From Alkaliphilus oremlandii OhILAs (GTDB lineage Bacteria > Bacillota > Clostridia > Peptostreptococcales > Natronincolaceae), in contig NC_009922.1 of assembly GCF_000018325.1 (NCBI RefSeq), forward strand, positions 1,116,001 to 1,180,000: DNA of 64,000 nt, read 5' to 3'. The notes beneath the pieces were generated by a model. It was not told the DNA's origin, did no database searches, and worked only from the letters and a program-made list of their open reading frames with translations. This document shows, piece by piece, positions 1-8,711 of this stretch. Each line of letters begins with the position of its first letter. Position 1 is the stretch's first letter. The position numbers and the translations under genes were made by a program.

Positions 1-1
1 G

Positions 2-316
2 TATGCTCTATCCAAGGAGCTAGGTACTACAAGATCAGCGTGTGCTGTAGACTTAGCAGTAGAGGATGGTGTCGATATGTTTGTTATCGGAAATGCACCT
101 ACTGCATTGTTCAGGCTTTTAGAGCTGGTGAAGGAAGGAAAAGTGAATCCGAAATTCATCGTTGGTGTTCCTGTAGGCTTTGTCGGTGCTGCGGAGTCAA
201 AGGAGTATTTAAGAGAATTTGATATTCCAAATATCACCACCATAGGAACAAAGGGCGGAAGTAATGTTGCTGCATCTATTGTTAATGCATTGTTATATAT
301 GGTGGTCGGTAGATAA
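2..316 (+). CDS. cbiC: Cobalt-precorrin-8 methylmutase CbiC, C-terminal part
   Basis: Moves the C-11 methyl group to C-12 in the late anaerobic cobalamin pathway, giving cobyrinate. Only the last 104 residues are present: the frame is open from base 2, while the family is usually about 210 residues. Family segments seen are GNAPTALF (visible residues 30-37) and GVPVGFVGAAESKE further on. The stop codon TAA shares its last base with the ATG of the next gene, so translation is coupled with cbiD. Cytoplasmic. The rest of the gene lies upstream of the window. Confidence 0.93.
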   Translation, partial: YALSKELGTTRSACAVDLAVEDGVDMFVIGNAPTALFRLLELVKEGKVNPKFIVGVPVGFVGAAESKEYLREFDIPNITTIGTKGGSNVAASIVNALLYMVVGR

Positions 317-1389
317 TGTTGGATCTATATGTAATTAAAGAAGGAAAAAGATTGAGATGCGGATACACTACGGGTTCCTGTGCGGCAGCGGCAGCAAAAG
401 CAGCAGCTATAATGCTGGAAACTGGTAAGGTCCTTCAGTTTGTAGAAATTGACACACCAGCTAATATCCCATTGAAGCTAGAAGTACATAATCCTAGCAT
501 AGATCCAGAGAAGGCTTCCTGCGCCATTGTGAAAGACGCTGGAGATGATCCCGACAATACCGATGGCATAGAGATCTATGCAGAGGTTAGAAAGAGACAG
601 GATGGCCAGGTTCATATCCATGGCGGCACTGGGATCGGTAGAATCGTGAGAAAGGGCTTATTTGGAACCGTAGGACAAGCAGCCATTAATCCAGTACCCC
701 TTCAAATGATTGAAAAAGAAATTCGAGCAGTTTCAGATAAGGGATACGATGTGACCATCTATGCACCTCAAGGAGAGGTCATTGCTAAAAAAACCTTCAA
801 TGCCAATATTGGAATTGAAGGAGGCATCTCTATTATTGGGACGAAGGGAATTGTTTATCCAATGTCTGAAGAGGCATTGATTAAAACCATTTATATGGAA
901 ATGGACATGGTGGAACAAAAACATGGATTATCAAACATCATCTTAGTTCCTGGAAACTATGGTGAAAAAATCTCAGATACCTTAGGATTATCGGAGGCTA
1001 GAGTTAAAATATCCAATTATATTGGGGACAGTCTCTTATATGCCTATAATAAGGGATTTCAGTCCATGACCTTAATCGGCCATATCGGAAAGTTTTCGAA
1101 ACTTTCCATCGGTGTTTTTAATACCCACAGTAAAGTATGTGATGGTAGAATGGAAGCCTTCATTTACTACTTAGCATTAATGGGTGCACCGCGACAGCTC
1201 ATCGAGGAAGTAAATGGTGCAGTTACAGCGGAAGAAGGACTACATATTTGTATCGATGCAGGGTACGGTGAAGTTATCAAGAAAATGGAGCAGGGTGCAG
1301 AGCAGAAAATAAGGAAATATATCAAGGATGAAAATTATCCAGTGAAGGTAATCATTTATTCTATGGAAAGAGGTGTTCATATGGGGTGA
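316..1389 (+). CDS. cbiD: Cobalt-precorrin-5B C1-methyltransferase CbiD
   Basis: Methylates C-1 of cobalt-precorrin-5B with S-adenosylmethionine during anaerobic corrin ring synthesis. The protein has 357 residues, normal for CbiD. It opens with the family hallmark CGYTTGSCAAAAAKAA at residues 15-30 and keeps a glycine-rich stretch HGGTGIGRIVRKGL around residues 98-111. It overlaps cbiC by one base and cbiE by four bases (GTGA), so it sits in one operon with them. Confidence 0.96.
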   Translation: MLDLYVIKEGKRLRCGYTTGSCAAAAAKAAAIMLETGKVLQFVEIDTPANIPLKLEVHNPSIDPEKASCAIVKDAGDDPDNTDGIEIYAEVRKRQDGQVHIHGGTGIGRIVRKGLFGTVGQAAINPVPLQMIEKEIRAVSDKGYDVTIYAPQGEVIAKKTFNANIGIEGGISIIGTKGIVYPMSEEALIKTIYMEMDMVEQKHGLSNIILVPGNYGEKISDTLGLSEARVKISNYIGDSLLYAYNKGFQSMTLIGHIGKFSKLSIGVFNTHSKVCDGRMEAFIYYLALMGAPRQLIEEVNGAVTAEEGLHICIDAGYGEVIKKMEQGAEQKIRKYIKDENYPVKVIIYSMERGVHMG

Positions 1390-1979
1390 CAGTAGCAGGA
1401 ATAGGGCCGGGAAATCCGAAATATTTAACACTGGAGGTAAAGGAGGCCATTGAAAAAGCCCAGTGCGTTCTAGCCTTCGGCAGGGTTTCAAGCTCTCTTA
1501 AAAGCATCCGAACAGATTTTATAGAGGTCAGCAGGGTGGATGAAATCGTAGGCTACGCCCATCAATATGAGGATTTACTGCTTTTAGCCTCTGGAGATCC
1601 AAATTTCTACGGTATTGTAGAATTTCTTAAGCGGAAAGAGGTTGCAATCGATGGTGTACTTCCTGGAATTTCCTCCTTTCAATATATGATGTCAAGGTTA
1701 GAAAAAAGCTGGCAGGGTGCACAATTTTTATCCCTCCATGGTAGAGAGGAATCCCTTGATACCATAGGGGACCATGGGCTAATTATCCTGCTGACGGATA
1801 AAGATAATCGTCCATCGTTGATATCTAAAAAGCTAGGGCAACTAGGAAAAAAGGGAAGAATGTACGTTGGATTTAATTTATCCTACGAAGACGAAAAAAT
1901 TATAAAAGCAAATATCGGCGAGGAAATCGAAGATGTTTCAAACTTATCGGTGGTGGTAATAGAAAATGAAATGGATTAA
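1386..1979 (+). CDS. cbiE: Cobalt-precorrin-7 C5-methyltransferase CbiE
   Basis: SAM-dependent tetrapyrrole methylase that acts on C-5, working with CbiT. The protein has 197 residues, GTG start, overlapping the cbiD stop. The tetrapyrrole methylase signatures are the N-terminal GIGPGNPKYLTLEV, the ASGDPNFYGI loop near residue 69 and LPGISSFQ near residue 93. In many organisms CbiE and CbiT are fused as CobL; here they are separate genes overlapping by 14 bases. Confidence 0.94.
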   Translation: MTVAGIGPGNPKYLTLEVKEAIEKAQCVLAFGRVSSSLKSIRTDFIEVSRVDEIVGYAHQYEDLLLLASGDPNFYGIVEFLKRKEVAIDGVLPGISSFQYMMSRLEKSWQGAQFLSLHGREESLDTIGDHGLIILLTDKDNRPSLISKKLGQLGKKGRMYVGFNLSYEDEKIIKANIGEEIEDVSNLSVVVIENEMD

Positions 1980-2520
1980 GGATGAAGAATTTGTCCGTGG
2001 AAATATCCCCATGACCAAGTTCGATGTAAGGGTTCTGACCATGGGATACTTGGCCATTGAAGAGGGCGATGAACTTTTAGATATTGGTGCAGGTACAGGC
2101 TCTATATCAATTGAAGCTGCCCTACATGGAGCTAAGGTTTGGGCGATCGAAAGAGAAGAGGAAGGCGTAGAACTTATCCATAAGAATATGGATAAGTTCG
2201 GTGTATGTGTAGAAGCAATAAAAGGGGAAGCCCCCCTATCTCTACCGAATATTCAATTCAATAAGTGTTTTGTCGGTGGTAGTGGCGGCAAGCTGGAAGA
2301 AATATTCATCTATTTAGAGCAACATCTAAAAGAGAAGGGCATTCTCTGTGCCAACTTTATTACGATCAATAATTTAAATCAATTCATCAATCTGCTGAAA
2401 AAATATCAGTATAAAAACATAGAAGCGCAGCTGGTTCAGACATCCCATATGGATAAAATAGGACTGCTGAAGGCAAATAATCCAATATTTATAGTCAAAG
2501 GAGTGAAGGGCAATGATTAG
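1966..2520 (+). CDS. cbiT: Cobalt-precorrin-6B C15-methyltransferase (decarboxylating) CbiT
   Basis: Methylates C-15 and decarboxylates the C-12 acetate side chain. The protein has 184 residues. The N-terminus reads WIKDEEFVRGNIPMTK, typical of CbiT, followed by the class I SAM-binding motif DIGAGTGSISIE around residues 39-50 and a GGSGGKLEEI segment typical of the family. It overlaps cbiE by 14 bases and cbiF by 8 bases, which argues for translational coupling and a CbiE-CbiT partnership. Confidence 0.94.
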   Translation: MKWIKDEEFVRGNIPMTKFDVRVLTMGYLAIEEGDELLDIGAGTGSISIEAALHGAKVWAIEREEEGVELIHKNMDKFGVCVEAIKGEAPLSLPNIQFNKCFVGGSGGKLEEIFIYLEQHLKEKGILCANFITINNLNQFINLLKKYQYKNIEAQLVQTSHMDKIGLLKANNPIFIVKGVKGND

Positions 2521-3268
2521 CTTTGTAGGTGCAGGACCGGGGAATGTAGATCTGATCACAGTAAAGGGAAGACGTTTACTGGAAGAAGCAGATGTTGTCA
2601 TATATGCAGGGAGCTTGGTTTCAAAGGAGCATTTAAATTTTTGCAAGGAAGGCTGTAAACTTCACAATAGTGCATCTATGACTTTAGAAGAAGTAATTGA
2701 AGTCATGAAGGCAGGAGAGGATGAAAACCTTAAAGTCGTTCGACTTCACACTGGGGATCCTAGTATTTATGGTGCCATTAAGGAACAGATGGACCTTTTA
2801 GACCAAGAAGAAATTTCCTATGAAGTTGTTCCAGGGGTCAGTTCATTCACCGCTGCATGTTCTTCCATCAAGAAAGAGTTTACTTTACCAGACGTAAGTC
2901 AAACTGTAATTTTAACCAGAATCGAAGGCCGGACACCGGTTCCAGAGAAAGAAGACTTAGAAAAATTAGCTGCCCACAAAGCATCTATGGCAATCTTCCT
3001 ATCGGTTCAGGATATTGGCAGAGTCGTAGAAAAGCTGGCAAGAGGATATCAGAGAGATGATGTTCCAGTGGCTGTAGTATACAAAGCTACTTGGGAGGAT
3101 GAAAAAATCATCATCGGTACCTTATGTGATATCGAGGAAAAAGTGAAAAAAGAAGGGGTCAATAAAATGGCTCAGATTTTAGTTGGAGATTTTATCGATG
3201 GCGATTACTCTAGATCAAAGCTCTATGATCCCACCTTCACCCATGAATATAGGAGAGCATCGAAATGA
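2513..3268 (+). CDS. cbiF: Cobalt-precorrin-4 C11-methyltransferase CbiF
   Basis: SAM-dependent methylation of C-11 of cobalt-precorrin-4. The protein has 251 residues, as expected. It begins MISFVGAGPGNVDLITVKG, the tetrapyrrole methylase P-loop-like start; HTGDPSIYGAI near residue 80 and VVPGVSSF near residue 104 are the other signatures. It overlaps both neighbours (8 bases with cbiT, 4 with cbiG). The order F-G matches the biochemical order (C-11 methylation, then ring contraction by CbiG). Confidence 0.95.
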   Translation: MISFVGAGPGNVDLITVKGRRLLEEADVVIYAGSLVSKEHLNFCKEGCKLHNSASMTLEEVIEVMKAGEDENLKVVRLHTGDPSIYGAIKEQMDLLDQEEISYEVVPGVSSFTAACSSIKKEFTLPDVSQTVILTRIEGRTPVPEKEDLEKLAAHKASMAIFLSVQDIGRVVEKLARGYQRDDVPVAVVYKATWEDEKIIIGTLCDIEEKVKKEGVNKMAQILVGDFIDGDYSRSKLYDPTFTHEYRRASK

Positions 3269-4287
3269 AAATCGCCTGCTTTTCCTTTACAGAGGAAGGA
3301 CGAAAGTTGGGCAATCAAATAGTTGATTCTAGTATGGAGGCAGGAGAACCTTATTCAATCCATTCCTTTGAAAACTCTCGGGTTCAAGGTGGTATTAAAA
3401 CATTGATGGAAGCCACCTGGAAGGAGTACGATGGCATTATTTTTATTTCAGCTACGGGAATTGCAGTCCGAATGATTGCACCCTATGTGAAAGATAAAAA
3501 AAGTGATCCTGCTGTTGTGGTAGTAGACGACTTGGGGAATTTCTCCATATCTCTATTATCGGGTCATTTAGGTGGAGCCAATGCATTGGCTCAATGGATT
3601 GCTGGTAAAATAAAATCCATTCCAGTCATCACAACAGCCTCGGATAATCGAGGTATAGAAGCCATCGATCTATTTGCCAAATCCAACGATTATTATATGG
3701 AGGACATGGAATCTGTAAAGAATATCACAGCGATGATGATCCATGGTAAGAAGATTGGCTTTTATTCAGAAATGGATGGGGTCATCGACTATGAAAACTT
3801 GGTGATTTTAGAAAACTTAGAAAATATCAACACAGAGATTGAAGGGGTCATAGCGGTAACCGCTTCTAAGGTGAATGGACTATCTGTACCCTATACCATT
3901 CTTCGACCGAAGAATTTGAACATCGGAATCGGTTGCAGAAAGGGGATCGAAGGAGAGCGAATCATTGCAGCCATTCAAAATACATTACAAATAAACGAAC
4001 TTTCAGAGCATAGCATTAAATCATTTGGAACTGTGGAAGTAAAAAAGGATGAAGCCGGTATTTTAAGTGCGGTGGCACACTTTAATAAACCTTTACGGAT
4101 TTTCACCATCGACGAAATCAGGGAAGTAGAGAATCAATTTGATCAATCTCAATTCGTAAAGGACACCATCGGTGTATATTCGGTCTCTGAACCCTGTGCC
4201 TATTTACTAGGCGGAGAAATTCGATCTAAAAAAAGTAAGCACGGAGGCATCACCATATCAATTGCAAAGGAGAACAGAAATGGCTAA
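3265..4287 (+). CDS. cbiG: Cobalt-precorrin-5A hydrolase CbiG
   Basis: Opens the delta-lactone of cobalt-precorrin-5A with loss of acetaldehyde, the ring-contraction step of the anaerobic pathway. The protein has 340 residues: an N-terminal CbiG domain with FISATGIAVRMIAPYVKDK and LLSGHLGGANALAQWIA, a middle linker, and a C-terminal domain starting at about residue 210 with NIGIGCRKG. The last 8 bases overlap the start of cbiH. No sign of fusion or truncation. Confidence 0.94.
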   Translation: MKIACFSFTEEGRKLGNQIVDSSMEAGEPYSIHSFENSRVQGGIKTLMEATWKEYDGIIFISATGIAVRMIAPYVKDKKSDPAVVVVDDLGNFSISLLSGHLGGANALAQWIAGKIKSIPVITTASDNRGIEAIDLFAKSNDYYMEDMESVKNITAMMIHGKKIGFYSEMDGVIDYENLVILENLENINTEIEGVIAVTASKVNGLSVPYTILRPKNLNIGIGCRKGIEGERIIAAIQNTLQINELSEHSIKSFGTVEVKKDEAGILSAVAHFNKPLRIFTIDEIREVENQFDQSQFVKDTIGVYSVSEPCAYLLGGEIRSKKSKHGGITISIAKENRNG

Positions 4288-5002
4288 ATTATACGTGGTA
4301 GGCATAGGTCCAGGTGGAAGAGACCATATGACTTATAAAGCAGTGGATGTCATAAAAAATTGTGAGGTTATCGTAGGGTATACGCCTTATCTAGAATATA
4401 TAGAGGATTTAATTCAAGGGAAAGAGCTGATTTCCACAGGAATGAGAGGGGAAATAGAGCGATGCAACTCTGCCATCGAAGAAGTTCGAAAAGGGAAAGA
4501 TACAGCCATTGTCAGTACTGGTGATGCAGGTCTTTACGGTATGGCAGGTCCCATTATAGAATTAGCGGAAGATATCGACGTAGAGATCGTTCCTGGTGTT
4601 ACGGCAGCCTTTTCAGCGGCATCGGAGCTGGGAGCACCCATCATGCATGATTATGCTTCCATCAGCCTAAGCGATCTTCTGACACCTTGGGAGGTCATAG
4701 AAAAAAGAGTAGAGAAAGCAGCAGAAGCAGATTTCATCCTATCCATCTACAATCCGAAATCGAGAGGTAGAAAAGATCATTTAGAAAAAGTGGTGAACCG
4801 AATTCTGAAATATCGATGTGGGGAAACACCAGTGGGTATCGTAAAAAATTCTGGCCGTAGTGGCAGAGAAATCACCATAACAACCCTAAATTGCATTGAC
4901 TATAGCAAAGTAGATATGTTAAGTGTTCTGATTATAGGCAATAGCAACACTTATATCAAAGGCAATCATATGGTAACGCCGAGAGGTTATATAATTAAAT
5001 GA
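4280..5002 (+). CDS. cbiH: Cobalt-factor III C17-methyltransferase CbiH
   Basis: Methylates C-17 and drives ring contraction to give cobalt-precorrin-4. The protein has 240 residues from the ATG at 4280, which has AAGGAG 8-13 bases upstream; an in-frame TTG at 4262 lacks such a site. Motifs are VVGIGPGGRDHMTYKA at the N-terminus, STGDAGLYGMAGP near residue 80 and IVPGVTAAFSAASELGAP near residue 105, all typical of CbiH/CobJ. It overlaps cbiG by 8 and cbiJ by 4 bases. Confidence 0.94.
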   Translation: MAKLYVVGIGPGGRDHMTYKAVDVIKNCEVIVGYTPYLEYIEDLIQGKELISTGMRGEIERCNSAIEEVRKGKDTAIVSTGDAGLYGMAGPIIELAEDIDVEIVPGVTAAFSAASELGAPIMHDYASISLSDLLTPWEVIEKRVEKAAEADFILSIYNPKSRGRKDHLEKVVNRILKYRCGETPVGIVKNSGRSGREITITTLNCIDYSKVDMLSVLIIGNSNTYIKGNHMVTPRGYIIK

Positions 5003-5739
5003 TTTGGATGATCGGTGGAACCAGCGAATTTAGGGAGGTTATGGACCGAATTGGCGATGTAGACCATCTTATTGGTACCATCGCTACAGATGGTGGCAAA
5101 GAGTTTGTAAACTCTAACAATATCGTTATGGGTCGAATGGGTTACAATGAGATGTCAGGTTTTATAGATCGATATAAAATTTCTACAATTATTGATTTAT
5201 CTCATCCCTATGCCAAAATAGTCTCAGCCAATGCAAAAAAAATAGCAAAAGATAAAAATATAGAGTACATTCGATACATAAGAAAAAAAGCAGATTTAAC
5301 ATCAAAATCCATATACCTAGATAGTTATGAGGATTGCTATGAATATCTATCCCATATTTCTGGCACTGTATTTTTTACCACAGGGTCCAAAAACATAGGG
5401 GATTTTGAAAAAGTACGGGGAAATAACCGGTTTATCTACAGAGTGTTGCCTGCACTTGAAAGCATCGAAGAATGTAAGCGATATGAAGTGCAGCTTAAAG
5501 ATATTGTAGCGGTTCTTGGACCATTTTCAAAAGAATATAATAAGGTGATGTTTCAGGAATATGGGATTGATTATATGGTGACAAAGGACAGTGGAAAACA
5601 AGGCGGCATGGAAGAAAAATTAGAAGCCTGTGAGGAATTGAATATCATGCCGATTATTATAGGAAGAGAAGATGAAGAGGGGATTACAGATCTCAATGAA
5701 ATCGAACAAATAATTAGAACGTATGGAAGGGGTTTATGA
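4999..5739 (+). CDS. cbiJ: Cobalt-precorrin-6A reductase CbiJ
   Basis: Reduces the corrin macrocycle of cobalt-precorrin-6A with a nicotinamide cofactor. The protein has 246 residues. The N-terminus MIWMIGGTSEFREV resembles the GGT(S/T)E dinucleotide-binding start of the family; DLSHPYAKIVSANAKK near residue 68 and FFTTGSKNI near residue 125 are also typical. Four-base overlaps on both sides (ATGA) put it in the cbi operon. Confidence 0.92.
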   Translation: MIWMIGGTSEFREVMDRIGDVDHLIGTIATDGGKEFVNSNNIVMGRMGYNEMSGFIDRYKISTIIDLSHPYAKIVSANAKKIAKDKNIEYIRYIRKKADLTSKSIYLDSYEDCYEYLSHISGTVFFTTGSKNIGDFEKVRGNNRFIYRVLPALESIEECKRYEVQLKDIVAVLGPFSKEYNKVMFQEYGIDYMVTKDSGKQGGMEEKLEACEELNIMPIIIGREDEEGITDLNEIEQIIRTYGRGL

Positions 5740-6392
5740 TGAAAAAAATATATGGCATAGGAACTGGGCCTGGGGATAAAGAGCTATTAACTCTAAAGGC
5801 TGTTAGAATGATCAATGAAGCCAGCGTAATATTTGCACCGAATAATAAAGGGAAAAATATTGCCTTGGACACTGTAGCGGATCATATTGCAAATAAAAAG
5901 GTGATAATGATTGATTTTCCAATGGGACGGGTGGCAGCAGAGGATTATGTAAAAGCAGCAGAGATCATCCATGAGGAAACGCCAGAGAACGGAGTGGGAG
6001 TATTTCTAACCATAGGAGATCCTATGGTATACAGTACCTTTATATACACCATGGAACAGCTGGAGAAGTTCAACGTGACAGTTGAAGTAATTCCGGGAAT
6101 CCCATCCTTCGTAGCAGCAGCTGCCAGTGCAAAGCTGCCACTTACAATAAAAGGTGATAATTTCTTGCTATGTGATGATTTTCAAGAAGATTTATTAGAT
6201 TCCGTAGAATCCATCTGTATTTTAAAGACCTTCAAGGATAAAGAAAGAATCATCGATTCTCTAGAGAAGAAAAATTTTGACTACCAATATGTGAAGCATT
6301 GTACTTGGGATGACGAAGAAATACTGACAGATAAAGAAACCATCCTAAGGGATAAAAACTACATTTCTCTTATTTTAGGAAGGAAAAGATAA
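5736..6392 (+). CDS. cbiL: Cobalt-factor II C20-methyltransferase CbiL
   Basis: Methylates C-20 of cobalt-factor II early in the anaerobic branch. The protein has 218 residues with GIGTGPGDKELLTLKAV at the N-terminus, LTIGDPMVYSTFIY around residue 88 and VIPGIPSFVAAAA near residue 117. It overlaps cbiJ by four bases and is the last gene before a strong terminator, so it closes the operon. CbiA, CbiB, CbiK/X and CbiP are not downstream and must lie upstream or elsewhere. Confidence 0.93.
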   Translation: MMKKIYGIGTGPGDKELLTLKAVRMINEASVIFAPNNKGKNIALDTVADHIANKKVIMIDFPMGRVAAEDYVKAAEIIHEETPENGVGVFLTIGDPMVYSTFIYTMEQLEKFNVTVEVIPGIPSFVAAAASAKLPLTIKGDNFLLCDDFQEDLLDSVESICILKTFKDKERIIDSLEKKNFDYQYVKHCTWDDEEILTDKETILRDKNYISLILGRKR

Positions 6393-6405
6393 ATAAAATA
6401 TTTTG

Positions 6406-6447
6406 AGCTTTTCAAAATGGATCGTACATTTTGGGGAGCTTTTTTTA
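6406..6447 (+). terminator. Rho-independent terminator of the cbi operon
   Basis: A 14-bp stem (arms 6406-6419 and 6427-6440, three G-U pairs, 7-base loop GATCGTA) runs into a T-tract. It starts 14 bases after the cbiL stop codon. Confidence 0.9.
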
Positions 6448-6470
6448 TGATGAGAAGAAATTAATCTATA

Positions 6471-6510
6471 ATTAAAAATTATATGTTAATAAATAATTAT
6501 AATTTTTAAT
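6471..6510. repeat. Perfect 13-bp inverted repeat upstream of the chromate-type transporter
   Basis: Arms ATTAAAAATTATA (6471-6483) and its exact reverse complement (6498-6510), separated by 14 AT-rich bases, in the gap between the cbi terminator and the transporter pair. It could be an operator for the LysR protein encoded at 7721, or simply AT-rich promoter DNA. No T-run follows, so a terminator is unlikely. Confidence 0.5.
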
Positions 6511-6583
6511 TATAATTATTCTATGATACAATTGAGTTGAAAAGGAAATAATTTTTGCTCAAATAATTTTTGGAGGAATGACC

Positions 6584-7174
6584 ATGAAGGAATTACTCAT
6601 CATGTTTTTTAGCTTTTTTAAAATAGGAGCCTTTACCTTTGGTGGTGGATATGCAATGATACCACTGATTGAGAAGGAAGTTGTTGATGTAAAAGGATGG
6701 ATTTCTAAAGAAGAATTTACGGATATTCTTGTAATATCCCAAAGCTTTCCAGGAGCTTTGCCAGTGAACTCTTCTCTATTTATTGGATATAAGCTCGGTG
6801 GCATCGTAGGAGCAGTGATTGCACTTTTAGGCGTCATATTGCCATCTTTTTTAATCATACTTACAATTGCTCTGTATTTTTCTCGGTTTAGAGAAAATCC
6901 AGTGGTAGACAATATTTTTAAAGGGATTACGGGAGCAGTACCAGTATTAGTTCTATTGGCAGTGAAAAGCTTATCGAAGTCTGTAAAAAAGAGCACCGTG
7001 AATATTGCAATCACTGTAATTTGTGTCATATCCATCGTTTTATTGGATATTCATCCAGTAATCATTATCTTTTTATCAGCCCTATATGGCATATTTTTCT
7101 TGGGGAGAGAAGAGGAGGAGAAACAGAAATATTCTTTCGAAGGGCAGGTAGAAAAAGTTGAAAACATTCATTGA
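6584..7174 (+). CDS. Chromate transporter family protein, first half
   Basis: Short-chain ChrA-type membrane protein of 196 residues; such proteins act in pairs as an anion (chromate/sulfate-like) exporter. FFKIGAFTFGGGYAMIPLIEKEVV near the N-terminus and SFPGALPVNSSLFIGYKLGG around residues 56-75 are family hallmarks, with about six hydrophobic segments. The ATG at 6584 is chosen because GGAGG lies 7 bases upstream; the ATG at 6578 is too close to it. The end overlaps the next gene by 17 bases, so the two halves are translated together. The true substrate cannot be read from sequence. Confidence 0.88.
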   Translation: MKELLIMFFSFFKIGAFTFGGGYAMIPLIEKEVVDVKGWISKEEFTDILVISQSFPGALPVNSSLFIGYKLGGIVGAVIALLGVILPSFLIILTIALYFSRFRENPVVDNIFKGITGAVPVLVLLAVKSLSKSVKKSTVNIAITVICVISIVLLDIHPVIIIFLSALYGIFFLGREEEEKQKYSFEGQVEKVENIH

Positions 7175-7688
7175 TCTATTTATCAGCTTTTTTAAAATCG
7201 GTGTTTTTGGATACGGTGGAGGGTATGCCATGTTGCCTTTAATAGAGCGGGAGGTTGTAATCAACAATCCATGGTTAACTTCCTCTCAATTTCTAGATAT
7301 TATTGGTATTTCGCAAATGACACCTGGACCCATATCCATTAATACGGCAACATTTGTTGGGTATCAAATTGGTGGTTTCTTTGGAAGTGTCGCTGCCACT
7401 GTCGGTGTCGTTTCTTTTTCCTTTATGTTGGTTTCCATCGCAACCCATTATATATTGAAATTTAAAAACTCTAAGGTTTTAAAAAATGCATTGATGGGAA
7501 TGAGACCAGCTTTAATTGGATTGATTATTAGCGCATTTATATCACTTGCAGGCAAATCCTATTTAGATTTTAAGTCCATCATCATCGGTGTTATTATTTT
7601 AGGAGTGAGCTTAAAGTCTAAGCTTCATCCGATTCTGGTTATTGTGTTGTCCGGTGTATTAGGAACAGTTTTTTATGGGATTCTATAG
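7158..7688 (+). CDS. Chromate transporter family protein, second half
   Basis: Partner of the preceding gene, 176 residues with a TTG start inside the upstream coding region. It has the same architecture: FFKIGVFGYGGGYAMLPLIEREVV near residue 9 and MTPGPISINTATFVGYQIGG around residues 55-74, with several membrane spans. Two single-domain ChrA proteins are usual in Firmicutes, where long ChrA is a fusion of both. A LysR regulator follows 32 bases downstream and may control the pair. Confidence 0.88.
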   Translation: MKTFIDLFISFFKIGVFGYGGGYAMLPLIEREVVINNPWLTSSQFLDIIGISQMTPGPISINTATFVGYQIGGFFGSVAATVGVVSFSFMLVSIATHYILKFKNSKVLKNALMGMRPALIGLIISAFISLAGKSYLDFKSIIIGVIILGVSLKSKLHPILVIVLSGVLGTVFYGIL

Positions 7689-7720
7689 AAAACAAAATCA
7701 GTGGAATGGAGGGATACATC

Positions 7721-8614
7721 ATGATTGATTCGAGAGTGCATACTTTTATCACCGTGGCTAAAACTAAAAACTTTACGAGGGCCGCTGAAGCTTTAAATCT
7801 AACGCAGCCCGGAGTTTATCAACAAATCCAATATTTAGAAAGATATTATGGCACAAAGTTCATACAAAAAGAAGGCAGAACATTAAAGCTTACGGAAGAA
7901 GGCGAATTCTTTTTGCAATATGCCAAGGAAATCGCAAATATATCTGCAGAGATGGAGCGTAATTTAAGAAATGGTGCACCTACCATTAAAAGGCACCATA
8001 TAGCGGCTACCATGACGATTGGCGGCTATGTGATCCCCACCATTTTAGGAGCGTATAAAAAAGAGAATCCCAATACGAATATCGCCTTATCTGTAAGCAA
8101 TACCAGTGTAATTTTAAAGAAAATCATCGATAGGGAAGTTGAGTTAGCCCTAGTAGAAGGGCCTTTCGACAGAATCAAATTTAAACATAGAAAGTTTAAG
8201 GAGGATGAACTTGTTTTAGCGGTTTCAAAATCCCACGATTTTGCAAAGAGAAAATTTGTTCAGTTGGATGAAGTTTTAAAAGGCAATTTAATTTTGAGAG
8301 AACCGGATTCAGGTACGAGAGAAATATTTGAAGGAGAATTAATTAGTCACGGTTACAGTGTGGATACCATTAGTGGATGTATGGAAGTAGAAAGTATTAC
8401 AGCAACAATTTCTCTTGTGAAGGAAAATGTAGGCTATACTATTATTTCAAGGGAAGCCATTAAAAGAGAAGTGAAGGAAGGGTCCATCGTCATTGTTCCC
8501 ATAGAGAATTTTACCATGTACAGAGATTTCAATTTTATATACTTATATGAAAAAGAAATGGATTTTATGGAAGATTTTATTGAATATTGCTGTAACTATA
8601 AAGTACTTAAATAA
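7721..8614 (+). CDS. LysR-family transcriptional regulator
   Basis: DNA-binding regulator of 297 residues. The N-terminal winged helix-turn-helix (VHTFITVAKTKNFTRAAEAL, then LTQPGVYQQIQYLE) is followed by a substrate-binding domain resembling CysB/CysL types (EPDSGTREIFE near residue 198). The ATG at 7721 has GGAGGGA upstream; an in-frame ATG at 7706 overlaps that site and is rejected. It lies between the chromate-type transporter and the YedE-TusA cluster, which suggests sulfur-oxyanion or related control, an inference from position. Confidence 0.9.
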   Translation: MIDSRVHTFITVAKTKNFTRAAEALNLTQPGVYQQIQYLERYYGTKFIQKEGRTLKLTEEGEFFLQYAKEIANISAEMERNLRNGAPTIKRHHIAATMTIGGYVIPTILGAYKKENPNTNIALSVSNTSVILKKIIDREVELALVEGPFDRIKFKHRKFKEDELVLAVSKSHDFAKRKFVQLDEVLKGNLILREPDSGTREIFEGELISHGYSVDTISGCMEVESITATISLVKENVGYTIISREAIKREVKEGSIVIVPIENFTMYRDFNFIYLYEKEMDFMEDFIEYCCNYKVLK

Positions 8615-8632
8615 TATTGAGTACTTTTTTTA
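8600..8632 (+). terminator. Terminator after the LysR gene
   Basis: AAAGTACT (8600-8607) pairs with AGTACTTT (8620-8627), followed by a T-run. The left arm lies inside the end of the LysR coding region. Confidence 0.75.
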
Positions 8633-8711
8633 ATGTAAAAAGAAAGAATTTAAGGTATAATAGAAGTAATCAGCTTGTTTTATTTTTATCAAAGGGAGGA
8701 TGATCCATACT

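Noticed and set aside
40..222. Frame +1 reading over the cbiC remnant
   Set aside because: The other frame encodes CbiC motifs; this one is Cys/Arg-rich noise.
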